NCBI RefSeq assembly: GCF_000367765.1
Contig: NZ_AORI01000011.1
Span: 62,001 to 126,000, forward strand
Direction of reading: 5' to 3'
From: Metamycoplasma auris 15026
GTDB lineage: Bacteria > Bacillota_I > Bacilli_A > Mycoplasmatales > Metamycoplasmataceae
Length of the DNA: 64,000 nucleotides
Position 1 is the stretch's first letter. Every line of letters starts with the position of its first letter. The translations under genes were made by a program, and so were the position numbers. A model generated the notes under the pieces. It ran no database searches. It was not told where the DNA came from and saw only the letters and a list, made by a program, of their open reading frames with translations. This document shows, in pieces, positions 23,511 through 34,666 of the stretch.

Positions 23511-24554
23511 TTAGTAATCTTCAGGGCGACTTAATACTTTTGATGAGTCTGCTGTAACTAAAATTGTATCTTCAATTCTAGCGCCACCTAGACCTTCGAT
23601 ATAAATACCAGGTTCTACAGTAATAATCATGCCTTCTTCAAGAATAACATCAGAGTTTTTATTTACTCTTGGAAGTTCATGCACATCAATTCCTACTCCG
23701 TGACCAGTTGAGTGAGTAAAGAATTTACCATAACCTTTTGATTCAATGTAATCACGGCAAATTTTATCAATTTCAGAAGCTTTAATTCCTGGTTTAACTG
23801 CTTCTCTTCCTAGTTTTTGTGCTTCAGATACAATGTTTAAAACACTAATTAATTCTTCTGATGATGGTTTTGGTTTACCAAAGAAAAATGTTCTTGTAAT
23901 ATCACTAGCAAAACCTTCAAATTGCGCACCAAAATCAATCTTGACAATATCCCCGTCAACAAGTTTACGGTTTGTTGGATGATGATGTGGTTCAGCGGCA
24001 TTTGATCCAAAAGCAACAATGGATTCAAAAGATTCTTTTTCAGCACCAAATAAACGCATTAAGTAACCTAATTTATTTGATGCTTCAAGTTCACTCATAC
24101 CTTCTTCTAAAAGCTTTTTAAGTTCTTCAAAAGCTTGTAGTGATATTAAACATGCTTCTTGAATTTTTTCAATTTCTTCAGCATCTTTTTTAATTCTAAA
24201 TTGGTGTGCTAAGATATTTTTAAATGTTGCTTTTGGTAACATTTTTTTAAATTGTTCAAATGTTTTAACTGTTAGATAGTCTTCTTCAATACCAATAGTT
24301 TTGTAGCTTTTCTTTTTTAAAAATGCACTTAAAGTATTAGCTTCTAATAGAATAACTTCGACATTTTTAGCATTCTTTGTTGCATACTCAATGTAACGGT
24401 TATCCACTAATAAAAATGCTTTTTCTTTTTCAATAACAATATAGCCATCAGAAGTTTGAATTCCATTATATCATAATCTTGTTTGAGGTGCTTCTGAAAT
24501 GATTGCATCTAATTGTAATTCATCAAATATTTTGATTAACTCTTCTTTTAGCAT
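23511..24554 (-). CDS. pepP: Xaa-Pro aminopeptidase (M24 family)
   Basis: 347 residues. Creatinase-like N-terminal domain, then the pita-bread fold with metal ligands: VKIDFGAQFEGFASDITRT (two Asp), HSTGHGVGIDVHE (His), TVEPGIYIEG (Glu) and GARIEDTILV (Glu). Removes N-terminal residues preceding proline from peptides, a likely nutritional role. Start ATG 24554 follows AAAGGGGGAT; one TGA (RLWYNG) is Trp. It lies 31 bases behind rpmG. Confidence 0.94.
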
Positions 24555-24585
24555 ATTAATCCCCCTTTAATATTATTTTAAAATC

Positions 24586-24738
24586 TTACTTCTTTTCTTT
24601 GTGATTTGTATGTGCGTTGCATTTTGGACAATATTTGGTTACTTCCATTTTGTCAGGGTGTAATTTTTTATTTTTCTTTGTAATGTAATTTTCCATTTTG
24701 CAAGCTTCACATCTTAAAGTTAAACCTTCTCTTGGCAT
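24586..24738 (-). CDS. rpmG: 50S ribosomal protein L33
   Basis: 50 residues: [20 protein letters not shown], then [20 protein letters not shown]. Two CxxC pairs mark the zinc-binding L33 form. The ATG is preceded by GGAGG. It shares the strand with pepP downstream. Found by direct reading. Confidence 0.95.
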   Translation of the reverse strand: MPREGLTLRCEACKMENYITKKNKKLHPDKMEVTKYCPKCNAHTNHKEKK

Positions 24739-24910
24739 TATTTCCTCCAAATTTATTTAAATTCAATATTAAAAAAATACATTCACATTTCGTTAAGTTA
24801 AAATAATAAAATAATTATAGTATAAAAACATTTTTATTATTTTTTTATTTAGGAACTTAATTAATAAATTAATTAAGAATATAACTGCTTATCTTTATTT
24901 TTTGATTAAA

Positions 24911-24953
24911 AAAACAAATATGATTATTTTTGCAAGTTTAATCATATTTGTTT
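24911..24953 (-). terminator. Terminator after pgsA
   Basis: Stem AAACAAATATGATTA / AATCATATTTGTTT with a 13-base loop, 23 bases beyond the pgsA stop; the rest of 24739-24975 is featureless AT sequence. Confidence 0.75.
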
Positions 24954-24975
24954 ATAAATGATTTATTTGTGTTGA

Positions 24976-25863
24976 TTATTCAGAGGCTTTTTTAGCATCT
25001 GTTTCTTTATTTTCTTCTTCTTCTTCTTCTTCTTCTTGCTGTTTTTTATTATTGTCTTCATCTTTCAAAGAAGAAGTATCATTATTTTTATCTGCAGTAT
25101 TTTTTTCTTTGTTATCTTTGTTTTGTGTGTCTGAAGATTCTTTAGTTTCTTTATTTAAGTGACTTTCGTTTCTTATTCCTTTTAGATATTTAGATAAATA
25201 AATGATGCCACTAATTCAGCTTAATAATAAACCTAATAGTAGAGGAATATTAATAAAGAATAATTTTAAATAATCAGTGGTAGGCTTACCATTAACTTTT
25301 TGGATCATTCAAGGAGCTGCAAAGGCTACTACTAATAGTGCTAATGAAACAATAATAGTTTTAATTTTACCTCATCAGTTAGCTGCTACTTTAATATCTT
25401 TTTTTACTGCATAAACTCTTGCACCATCAACTAAAATATCACGCACAATAAATAAAACAACAATTGGTAAAAATGAGTAATTCATTAAAACTAAAAACAG
25501 TAACATTAAAGTTGTTGTTATCTTATCAGCAATTGGATCAAAGATTTTGCCGAATTGTGAAATTGTTTTTGTTTTTCTAGCAATGTGTCCATCAGCAAAA
25601 TCTGTAATCATAGCAAAGATAAAAATAATGACATTAATTCAATAAATAATTGATAGAAGAATTGGATATTTTTGGTCGCCAACTAATTTAATTCCATCAT
25701 ATCAAAAAGTGCCGCTGTGTTTGGAAATAAAATAAAAAGCAATTGTCATAAGAATAATAAAAGGAATCATTAAAACCATTCTTATGATTGTAAGTCAATT
25801 AGCAATCCCTATTTTTTTTATTTCAGTTTTCATTTCTTTTGTTTTTGCTTGATTAGTTTCCAT
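24976..25863 (-). CDS. pgsA: CDP-diacylglycerol-glycerol-3-phosphate 3-phosphatidyltransferase
   Basis: 295 residues. CDP-alcohol phosphotransferase motif D-FA-DG-HI-AR-x8-G-x3-D-x3-D (ITDFADGHIARKTKT, then QFGKIFDPIADK). Five to six membrane spans. It makes phosphatidylglycerophosphate, the committed step to phosphatidylglycerol. The C-terminal ~65 residues are an unusual hydrophilic tail with E8 encoded by eight GAA codons. Four TGA codons are Trp. The start overlaps the end of gene 25853-26377. Confidence 0.92.
25012..25035 (-). repeat. (GAA)8 trinucleotide repeat in the pgsA tail
   Basis: Eight GAA codons (TTC on the plus strand) encode eight glutamates. Length changes would stay in frame. 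Confidence 0.9.
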
Positions 25864-26377
25864 AGAATTGATTATTTATTGAAATATTTGTAAGTTCAAT
25901 AAATTTCTCCTTGTTTTCTTTGTTTTCAATTGCACTAAATTCATCTTTAAAAAAAGCGATTACATTAGGAATTTTTTTAGGTCATAAATTAGCTTGAATA
26001 GTTGTTATTAATTCTGCATTTTTAACAAAATCTTCATATTTTTTATTTTCATGAAAATAGAAAGCAAAATCATCTCTTGAAATTAATTTTAGAAGCAATT
26101 TTTTGGCACCTTTAAGAATTTGTCCCATTTTTTTATCTGTGTTATTGTTATAAAATTTATCTAATTCATTGTTTGTAAAATCAATAATTTGGTTGTAAGT
26201 TAAAATAAATTCGTAGTATAACTCAAGTGTTTCTGCTGCTTTTTTTTGTTCAAGTTTTTCCATTTTTTTCTTTGTTCTTTTTGTCTTTGTTGCTTTTCAG
26301 ACAATATAAAAAACAATGAATACTAAAATTAAAGAAAATAATGTATAAACAATGATTTTTCCTGTGTCATTTCCCAT
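25853..26377 (-). CDS. Membrane-anchored hypothetical protein upstream of pgsA
   Basis: 174 residues. One N-terminal span (IIVYTLFSLILVFIVFYIVW), a lysine-rich stretch and a helical cytosolic or external domain (ETLELYYEFILTYNQIIDF). It overlaps the pgsA start by 11 bases and is therefore coupled to it. No family recognised. Two TGA codons are Trp. Confidence 0.72.
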
Positions 26378-26447
26378 AATTTTTTTGCTCCTAATATTTA
26401 TTTTAAAAATTATATCTTACTTAGTTATATAAACTAAGTTAATTAAT

Positions 26448-27965
26448 TTAATTTTTAGATTTCAATAAAATTAAACTTTCAAATGGACTTAATTGGTTTG
26501 GTAGTTCAGAATAAAATTTGTTAATATATGAGCTACTTAAAATTAAACAATCATTGGGACTAATAATTTTTTTATGTCTTGGACTTAAATTAATTAAGAA
26601 AATTAATTGTTCATTTTTTAAGCTTTTTTTAAACATAAAAAAGCCTCTTTTATGTTTAATTGAAAACTTATTTGTCATAAAAAATTCTTCATATTTGGTA
26701 TCAAAAATTAATTTATTTAAAAAATAAATAAATAAAAGTCCACTATCTTTATTTTCTAAATTACTTTGTATGTTGTTTTCTTTATGATTAATGGCATAAA
26801 AGATATTTTCATTATTTTTATAATTTAAGCTTAATTTAGAATCTCAGGGCATTTGTGTATAAGAACTTAGTTTATTAAAATAGGAATGGTATAAAAAAAA
26901 GCTTTCAAGTTTAATATTTTTTGATTGATAAAATCTTTTTTCTTCGTTGAAATTTTCATCATTAAAAGAAAAATCATCTTTAAAATTGGCTCTTAAAAGA
27001 CCAATTTCATCACCATAATAAAGTCCAATTGAATTATTGCCGGCATATAAAAATAAAAGAATGCTTTTTAGTGATTCAGAAAAATACGATTTTTCACTTC
27101 CCCATTTTGATATAAAACGTCCGGATTTATTGGAATCAAGGGCAATAATTACATTAGAATATCTTGAAAAAGTTTTAATGAATTTAAAAACATAATTGTA
27201 GTTTAGTTTTCTTTTGAAGTTTAGTTTCAATTTATTTTTATTTTGGGTAACTGAAAGATAGGTTAAATATAAATAATCAAAGCTTTTGTTTTTGGAAGAA
27301 ATAAGTTTTTTATATAAAAAACTATTATTATTAGAACTCTTAAATATCACTGTAATATTAGGATTTTTTCGCTTAATAATTTTGTATAAATCATTAATAA
27401 AGCCAGTCTTTTTTTCATCCTTTAATTCAGCTGAAGCAAGAAATTCAAAATTATCTAGAATAATCGCATTAACATTAAGCTTCAAATAGAAATTCAAAAT
27501 AGTCTCAAAATATTTAATAAATTCAAAAATATCATATAAAGAAATTTGATTGAATGGTTTATTAAGCAAATATGTATCTAATTTTGTTAGATATAAATTT
27601 TTTTCTTCAGCATTAATTTCGTTATTAAGTTTATAAAGGTTCATCATATTATTTCAGTTAATAAAAGATTGTTTAATGTTGCTTAAATCTAAAATTGGTG
27701 CTAGTTCAATATGATTTTTTTGGAACAAAGAAACCACATCAACGAAGTCTTTAATTGATCCATATTTATTTTTTATTTCTTCAAGATTGAAATTATTTTG
27801 GTATTGATTTAGAATATCATCAATTGCTACAATATCAACATTTAAATCTTTAAAGTATTGTAATTTAGCTTGCATACCTTTAAAATTACCAAATCCGCTA
27901 CGATCTGCATCATAGAAGTTTTCTAGTTTTAATTCATATAAAATTATTCTTTTATTGGCAAACAT
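26448..27965 (-). CDS. Degenerate alpha-amylase (GH13)-like protein
   Basis: 505 residues. The N-terminus RIILYELKLENFYDADRSG, then GNFKGMQAKLQYFKDLNVD, parallels the GH13 barrel start (YQIYPRSF...GDLKGI..KLDYL..LGVD). NVNAIILDNFEF aligns with region II and keeps the nucleophile-position Asp. Where region IV should read NHD..R the protein has ALDSNKSGRF, and no acid/base Glu is evident. NSIGLYYGDEIGL and TQMPWD match the end of the barrel (YQGEEIGM, TPMQWD). It is therefore a probable non-catalytic relative. It lies 16 bases after holA. Confidence 0.7.
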
Positions 27966-27981
27966 GTTGATTTTTCCTTTT

Positions 27982-28953
27982 TTATTTAATTAATGCAATT
28001 GTGATTAAATCAATTACACTTTTTTCATCTAAATCATTTTGTTTAAAATTAAAATCAATTGTTTCTAAATCATTTATAAGTTGGTTAAGTTTTTTATTTC
28101 CTATTTTGTTTAAAAACAAATAATGTAATTTAATACGATATGGATGGATGTTTAGAGCTTTTGCTATATCTTCATTATTAAGGTTCATTCTAGTTAGAAT
28201 TTCAATACTTTTTGTATGCATTAAAATATTTGCAATTTGTCCAATAATTTGGTTTGGTTGTATACCATATTGCAATTGCTCATTGATTTTTTTTATGATT
28301 ACTTTATTATCTTCTCATTTTAAAATTGCTTCAGATAAAGCAAAATCAATGTTGTTTGACATTGCAAAAATATTTTCTTCAATCATTTTTTCTGTGATAT
28401 TTTTATCAATCAATAAAAGTTTTTTTATTTCTTGTTCAATAAGATTTAAATTGTTAGGAACTGAAGCTAAAAATAACATCAAAGCTGCATCTGTAATATT
28501 GCCATTTAGTTTCAAAACCATCTTATAAACATAAGAAAACAAATTTTTTTCTTCAATTTTTTTAACATCAAACACTTCAGCATTTTTTTCAATAAACAAA
28601 AATGCTTTTGAAGCTAAAAAATCTTTATCATACTTAATAATTTCTTGACTAAAAATAAGAGTTATATTAGAAAAATCAATTGCTTTTTTTATTAAATCAA
28701 TAAATTGCGAAATACTATTTTCATTTGTATATTTATTTTTAGAATTAAAAATAAAAGGGTTTCTTATTACAACAAGCTTTTTAGTACTAAATAAACTATC
28801 ATTACTAATAGCATCAGATAATTCTTCAAAACTAAAAAAATCATAGAACTTTATTAGATCTATTTCTTGAGAAATGCCATTTGATTCCTTTGTAATTATT
28901 TCATTAATTTTTTGTTCAATGAAATATTCTTCGTTGCCTTTTATTAAATACAT
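27982..28953 (-). CDS. holA: DNA polymerase III subunit delta
   Basis: 323 residues. MYLIKGNEEYFIEQKINEII is the typical HolA start, followed by LFSTKKLVVIRNP and, in the third domain, NIDFALSEAILKWEDN and the YGIQPNQIIGQIANIL helix. Delta opens the beta clamp within the clamp loader. Sequence identity in this family is low, but the N-terminal signature and length fit. One TGA is Trp. Confidence 0.87.
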
Positions 28954-29051
28954 GTATGCTATTTATTATATTATACATATCAATATTTTGATATAATAAT
29001 CATCATCTATATAATATCGATTAATTCAATATAAACTGGAGTTTATTTCAC

Positions 29052-29786
29052 ATGTCAGGACATTCAAAATGAGCAACTACGAAGCATCATAAAGCAGCAA
29101 TGGACTCCAAAAGAGCCAAGATGTTTCAAAAGTTTTCCAAGGAGATTATTGTTGCTGCAACAATTGGTGGACCAGATCCCGATTCTAATCCTGCACTTAA
29201 ATTAGCAATCACTAAAGCTAAAGCCAAATCTATGCCAAAAGCTAACATTGAAAAAGCAATTTTAAAAGTTAAAGGTGGCTCTAGAGAAGGAAGTGATTTC
29301 CAAGCTTATATTTATTCTGGTTCCGCATTTGGTGGTGTAAATTTTGTTGTTAGTTGTCTAACTGATAATTTTAATCGTCTATCATCTAATATCAAACACT
29401 ACTTTAATAAAGCTAATGGACAACTGGGAAAACAAGGGACTGCTTCTTATGTTTTTGACCAAAAGGGGCTTATTGAATTTGAAGCTGGATCTTTAAGTGA
29501 AGATGAAGTTATGTTAGTTTCTTTAGAAGCAGGCGCAGAAGATTTCAAATCTGAAGATGGCTTATTTATTATTACAACTAAACCATCTGATTTTCAAAAA
29601 GTTAAACAAGCAATTGATGAAAGTTTTAATATCGAAAATTACTCAACTGCTGAAGTTACATATATTGCTAATTCAGAAGTAGAAGTTGACGAAGAAAGAG
29701 CTGAAAAAATCAATAAATTTGTTGATCTACTAGAAGATGATGAAGACGTTCAAGAAGTTTGACATAATGCTATTCTTCCTGAATAA
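29052..29786 (+). CDS. yebC: YebC/PmpR-family transcription/translation factor
   Basis: 244 residues. N-terminus MSGHSKWATTKHHKAAMD (classic SGHSKWxxIxHKK), with the W encoded by TGA. Then GGPDPDSNPALKLAI, KAKAKSMPKANIEKAI and FGGVNFVVSCLTDN. The family binds DNA in some bacteria and in others relieves ribosome stalling at proline stretches. GGAG lies 12 bases upstream of the ATG. A terminator follows. Confidence 0.95.
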
Positions 29787-29812
29787 ATATCTTAATAAAT
29801 GCATTAATTAAA

Positions 29813-29846
29813 TAATCTAGTTGCATGAACCGCAACTAGATTTTCT
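29813..29846 (+). terminator. Terminator after yebC
   Basis: Perfect stem AATCTAGTTGC / GCAACTAGATT with loop ATGAACC and following T-rich sequence. Confidence 0.88.
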
Positions 29847-29911
29847 TTATTTTTTCCTTAATTTTTCCTTATTTCAAAACAATCTAAAACTTCGTATACC
29901 AAAATAAGAGT

Positions 29912-30430
29912 ATGAAAATTAAATTCAATAAAAAGAAACTTTTTTTGGCTACTGGTATCTTTTTAGTTTCTTCTTTTATTTTAATTTCAGCAATCTTCAT
30001 AAAAAAAGAAGTTATTAAGAAGGAAGGGAAAAAAGAAGGAAAAATAAATAAGGACGAATATGTTACAGTCAATATTGAAGGAGCGATTGAATATCCGGGC
30101 TCTTATGATGTAAAAAAAGGTAGCACTTATTTAGATTTAATAAGAAATGCAACACTAAAAAGTAATGCAGATTTAGGAAATATAGATAAGAATAAAAAAA
30201 TTGAAAAAGATGAAAAAATCTTCATTCCTTTTTTAAAAAATAGAAAAGTGAAGTTAAAAGATATTAAAGATTACCAAACTTTAGTTAATTTAGGCATTAA
30301 GGCACATATAGCAAAAAAAGTTTATTCATATATCAAACAAAAGGAAATCAAAGATTGAAAAGAGCTATTAGAAATATCAGGAATTGGGGAAAAAACTTAT
30401 TCAATTCTAGTATCAAATATCGTTATATAG
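29912..30430 (+). CDS. comEA: ComEA-like DNA-binding membrane protein
   Basis: 172 residues. N-terminal span (FLATGIFLVSSFILISAIFI), a SLBB-like domain (YVTVNIEGAIEYPGSYDVK) and a C-terminal helix-hairpin-helix, LLEISGIGEKTYSIL. ComEA receptors capture dsDNA at the surface for uptake. The HhH lies after a TGA-encoded Trp. The downstream comEC-like frame starts inside it. Confidence 0.82.
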
Positions 30431-31731
30431 ATTTAATTTTTCCAGCTATTTTAGCTGCATTATTTATCTTTGTTTTATTGATTAAAAAAAATAGCATTAT
30501 TTGTATTATTTGTTTATTAATTATTTTTCTTTTTAATCTTACTAGATTGAAATTTTGAATACTTTTATTGTTATTTTTTGCAATTATTTTCTTAAGCTAT
30601 GCAGTATATCAGGCAATCTTTAACCAATATAATAATCTTGGAATTGAAGGAATTTTTAGTCTTAAAGCAAATTACAAAAACTCTTTTATCTTTAAAAAAG
30701 ATAATATTAATTTTCAAATCAATAAAGATATATTAAAAGAAAAATTCCTATTTTTAGATAATCAAATTAACCAAATTCATAACTTTTATATTAAAGGTAA
30801 ATTAGTAAAATTAAATAATCTTTCGGATTTTAATTTTAGTAACCAAATTTTCTTCTATTCAAATATTACTAATATCAAATATGTTGATTCATATCCAACA
30901 TTTTCAATATCAAATTCAAAAAATCCAGTAGTAAATGAATACTTGAATTTAATTATTCTTAATAAATTCAATAGAAATTCTTTAGTCTATCAGAAATTAA
31001 GTAATCTAAATATTCTTCATTTATTTACAATTAGTGGGTTTCATTTTAATTTAATTTATTTATTTGTTAATTCACTTTTAAAAAATAAGAAAAGACTATC
31101 TTTATTAGCTGATTTTATTGGAATTAGTTTATTAATAATTTATCTAGTAATTTTAGATTTTAAAATTAGTGCAACTAGGTCAATTTTGTTTATTTTACTT
31201 ATATTTATAAACAAAAACATTTTTAATTCAAAATTAGAGAATACAACATTACTTGCAATATGTGCTTTTATAATTGCAGCTATAAATCCTTATCTGATAT
31301 TTTCTTATTCGTATATCTTATCTTTTTCTATTACATTAGTAATTCTTATTTCAGTTTTGCTTTTTCGAAACTACAATTTCTATTGAAAAACAATTTTTTT
31401 GTTAGTTTTAGCACATATTTATGCAACACTGATAACGCATACATTTAATGAAAATTACAATGTTTTTTCTTTCTTTATTCAACTTTTATTAATTCCAATA
31501 ATTTCATTTAATTATATATTTAGCCTTTTATTTTTTAAGCTGACATTTTTAGTAGAAAGGACAATTATTATATTGGATACTTTTTTAGATTTATTACAAG
31601 ATTCCAGTGTCTTTATTAAGTTTAGTATTTCAACTGAACTATGTATTTTATTTTTTATACCGCTTTTTATTCTAAGAAAAATGGAAATTGAAAATTTGTA
31701 TAAAAAATTCTATGAATTTAGAAGTTCATAG
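30355..31731 (+). CDS. comEC: ComEC-like DNA-uptake channel protein, short form
   Basis: 458 residues from a TTG that overlaps comEA by 76 bases; a later start is possible. N-terminal spans, an extracytoplasmic beta region (~residues 100-190), then the competence domain with ILHLFTISGFHFNLIYLF (the HLxAISGxH motif) and a run of spans. The C-terminal metallo-beta-lactamase nuclease domain of long ComEC proteins is absent. Two TGA codons are Trp. The end overlaps ligA by 22 bases on opposite strands. Confidence 0.78.
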
Positions 31732-31741
31732 AATTCTTTTT
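31702..31741. terminator. Bidirectional hairpin within the overlapping 3' ends of comEC and ligA
   Basis: AAAAAATTCTATGAA / TTCATAGAATTCTTTTT with an 8-base loop. The stem is part of both coding sequences and includes the ligA stop region and the comEC end. Confidence 0.75.
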
Positions 31742-33707
31742 CACTAATAACTTGAACATTTAGTTTTTTAGCTTTGACTAGTTTGGATCCTGCTTTTTCA
31801 CCGGCTAATAAATATTTAATATTAGATGAAACTGCAGAAAAAACTTGCCCACCATTTTCAATAATAAGCTTTTCAAAAAAACTTCTTGGCTTTGAAAGAG
31901 TTCCTGTGATAACAAATGCTAAATTATTTAAAATATCTGTTTTTTGTTCGTTTATATAAATTGGATTTACATTTAAACTAATTAATTCTTTAATTAATTT
32001 GATATTTTTTTCATTGCTAAATCATTCAATTAAATTGGCTGTTATTTTATTGCCGAAATCATGGTACTCTTCAAAAACACTAAAATCAAAATCTAAAACG
32101 TTTTCAAATTTTAAAACTTTTGAGGCAATGAATTTTGCTGATTTAATGCCAACTAATGGAATAGATAATCCAAAAATTAATTTTTCTAATGATTTATTTT
32201 TTGCTTCTTCGATGCTAGAAATAATTTTTTTAACTGAAATTTCCCCAAAACCACTTAGATTAATAAGTTCTTCTTGATAATTTTTTAATTTAAAAATATC
32301 TGTAATTTCATTAATGTAGTTTAGTTTATGAAATAAGATAATGTTTTTTTCACCTAATGAATTAATATCAAGTGCTTCTTTGGAAGTAAAATGAATTAAT
32401 TTTCTTATTTTTATTTCTGGACAATTTTCATTTAAGCAAAATTGTTCTAAGCCAGTATCATTAAAATATATTTGATTGTTGCAATAAGGACATTTTTCAA
32501 TAGGTTTAAATACTTCAGTGTTATTTTTATTAGCAAGACCAATAACACATGGAATTATTTCTCCAGATTTTTTAATGTATACTGCATCGCCAATGTTGAT
32601 GTTGAGATTATTTATAAATTCATAGTTATTTAGTGTAGCAAAACTAACTTTTGTACCTGAAAGTTCCACTTCATCTAATTTTGCATTATAAGTAACAACA
32701 CCAGTTCGTCCGATTGTAATAAAAATATCTCTTAAAATAGTTGAAGTAATATCAGGCTCATACTTAAAGGCAACTGCTCAATGTGGAAATTTCGAAGTTT
32801 GACCTAGTTTTTCATAATATTCAATTTCATTTAACTTGATAACAATCCCATCAGTTTCATAATCAAGTGTCTTTTTTAATTCTTTGAAATTTGTTATATA
32901 TGCTTCAATTTCTTCAATTGAATTTAGTTTTTTTGATTCTTTTGTAACTAAAAAACCTAAGTTTTTTAAGAATTTAAAAGAATCTTCCATACTAAAAATA
33001 TTATGTTTTTTTGGATTAATAATATAGTATAGAAATGCTGATAAATTTCTTTGTTTAACAATTTCGGGATTGAGTTGTCTAAGAGTGCCAGCTGCTGCAT
33101 TTCTTGGATTAGCCATTAAAGGTTTGTTTTCAGAAGCTAAAGTTTTGTTCAATTCTTCAAATTGATTGATTGGTAAAAAAACTTCGCCTCTTACTTCTAA
33201 ATTTTTTTGGTAAGCAATTTTTTTTGGTATATCTTTTATTTGCAGAATATTACTTGTTACATCTTCACCAATTTGACCATTTCCTCTTGTTACTGCTTTA
33301 AAAAGTTTGCCATTTTTATATTTAATAGAAATAGAAAGACCATCAATTTTAGGCTCTACAAAAAAACTAAATTTCTCTGTTATTTTTTTTATATTATCAA
33401 CGAATTTCTTAATTTCTTCAATTGTATATGTTTTATTTAAAGAAAGCATTGGATAATCATGCTCTACTTTGCTAAAAATTCTTGAAAGATGGGCATTAAT
33501 CTTATTGGTGGGTGATTTTTTTAGTTCTAAATCACTAAATAAGTATGAATATTGCTCTTCATACTTTTTTAGTTTGTTATATTCAATATCATAAATTTCA
33601 TCACTTACAATTGGATTGTCCAGATCATAATAATGCTTATCTCATTCATTAATTTTATTTTGCAGTGCAATGATTTCATTTTTTATTTTAATTTCGTTTT
33701 CATTCAT
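31710..33707 (-). CDS. ligA: NAD-dependent DNA ligase
   Basis: 665 residues. Adenylation lysine in FFVEPKIDGLSISIKY (K120), VRGEVF, NPRNAAAGTLRQL, DGIVIKL; OB fold with GRTGVVTY and GDAVYIKKSGEIIP; a Cys4 zinc site (CPYCNNQ ... CLNENCPE); helix-hairpin-helix region and a C-terminal BRCT domain (FVITGTL). It seals nicks in replication and repair. ATG 33707 is chosen because the neighbouring ATG is out of frame. Several TGA codons are Trp. Confidence 0.97.
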
Positions 33708-33710
33708 AAT

Positions 33711-34661
33711 CTATACTTTTTGGAATGTAGCAATTCATCAATTTGGAAGTTGTACTTTGTTAATAAGAGACACAGCAATTAAAGTTGTAAAACCAATGAT
33801 AATAAAAGTTGCTAAAATATCTCTTCAATTTGGCACTAATTTCCGATATGTTGTTCTTTTAGAATATGGTTCATAGCCTCTAGAAGTCATTGCATCAGCT
33901 AAATCATTTGCTTTGTTAAAAGATGAAACAAATAAAGGAATTAAAAGCACAATAAAAGCTTTAATTTTATCTTTAAAATTACCATGTTTAAAATCAACTC
34001 CTCTACTTGATTGTGCTTTCATGATTCTTCCTGATTCTTCTAGTAAAGTAGGAATAAATCTTAGAGCAATTGAAATAATCATAGTAATAATTTCAATTGG
34101 AATTTTAATTAATTTAAGAGGATATAAAAGGTCATTTATTGCACGTGTTAAGAGAATTGGTTTGGTTGAAACAGTTAAAACTGTTGTAATTAAAATAACA
34201 CCATAGATTCTTAAAAAGATAGAAAATGTCCGATGTAATGAAAATAAATTAAGTTGGAAGGTTGAATTAATATCATTATTTGGTGCAAAATAAACGACAT
34301 TGATAAATAACCTTCCCCGATTAATAACATAAGCATCAGGTCGTGTATCTGATGGAAGAGGAATATAGTTGTCTACATCATAATACATAATTGCACCTTT
34401 AACTGTAAACATATTGATGAGCAATAAAAAGATAGCAATATACAATGGTAGCTTTAATTTTTTAAAGATTGATTTAACTGATTTGACTGTGATGCCATAA
34501 ATAATCATGCTAAAAATAATAAGAATGCTTAATGTTATATAATGAGCTGAAATAAAAAACAAAACAATAAACAATATGTTAGCAAGAAACTTTAATCTTG
34601 GATCTAGCTTATGCAGTGGTGTATCTATATTTATATATCTACCGACAATTGTTTTTCCCAT
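33711..34661 (-). CDS. ecfT: ECF transporter transmembrane component EcfT
   Basis: 316 residues, about six spans. The C-terminal coupling helices carry the family signatures SGRIMKAQSSRGVDF and ADAMTSRGYEPYSKRT (the two Ala-Arg-Gly motifs that dock on EcfA ATPases). It is the shared scaffold into which interchangeable vitamin-binding S components plug; none is encoded here, so this is a group II ECF system. It ends four bases before the ligA ATG and starts six bases after ecfA2. Confidence 0.92.
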
Positions 34662-34666
34662 TTTGT

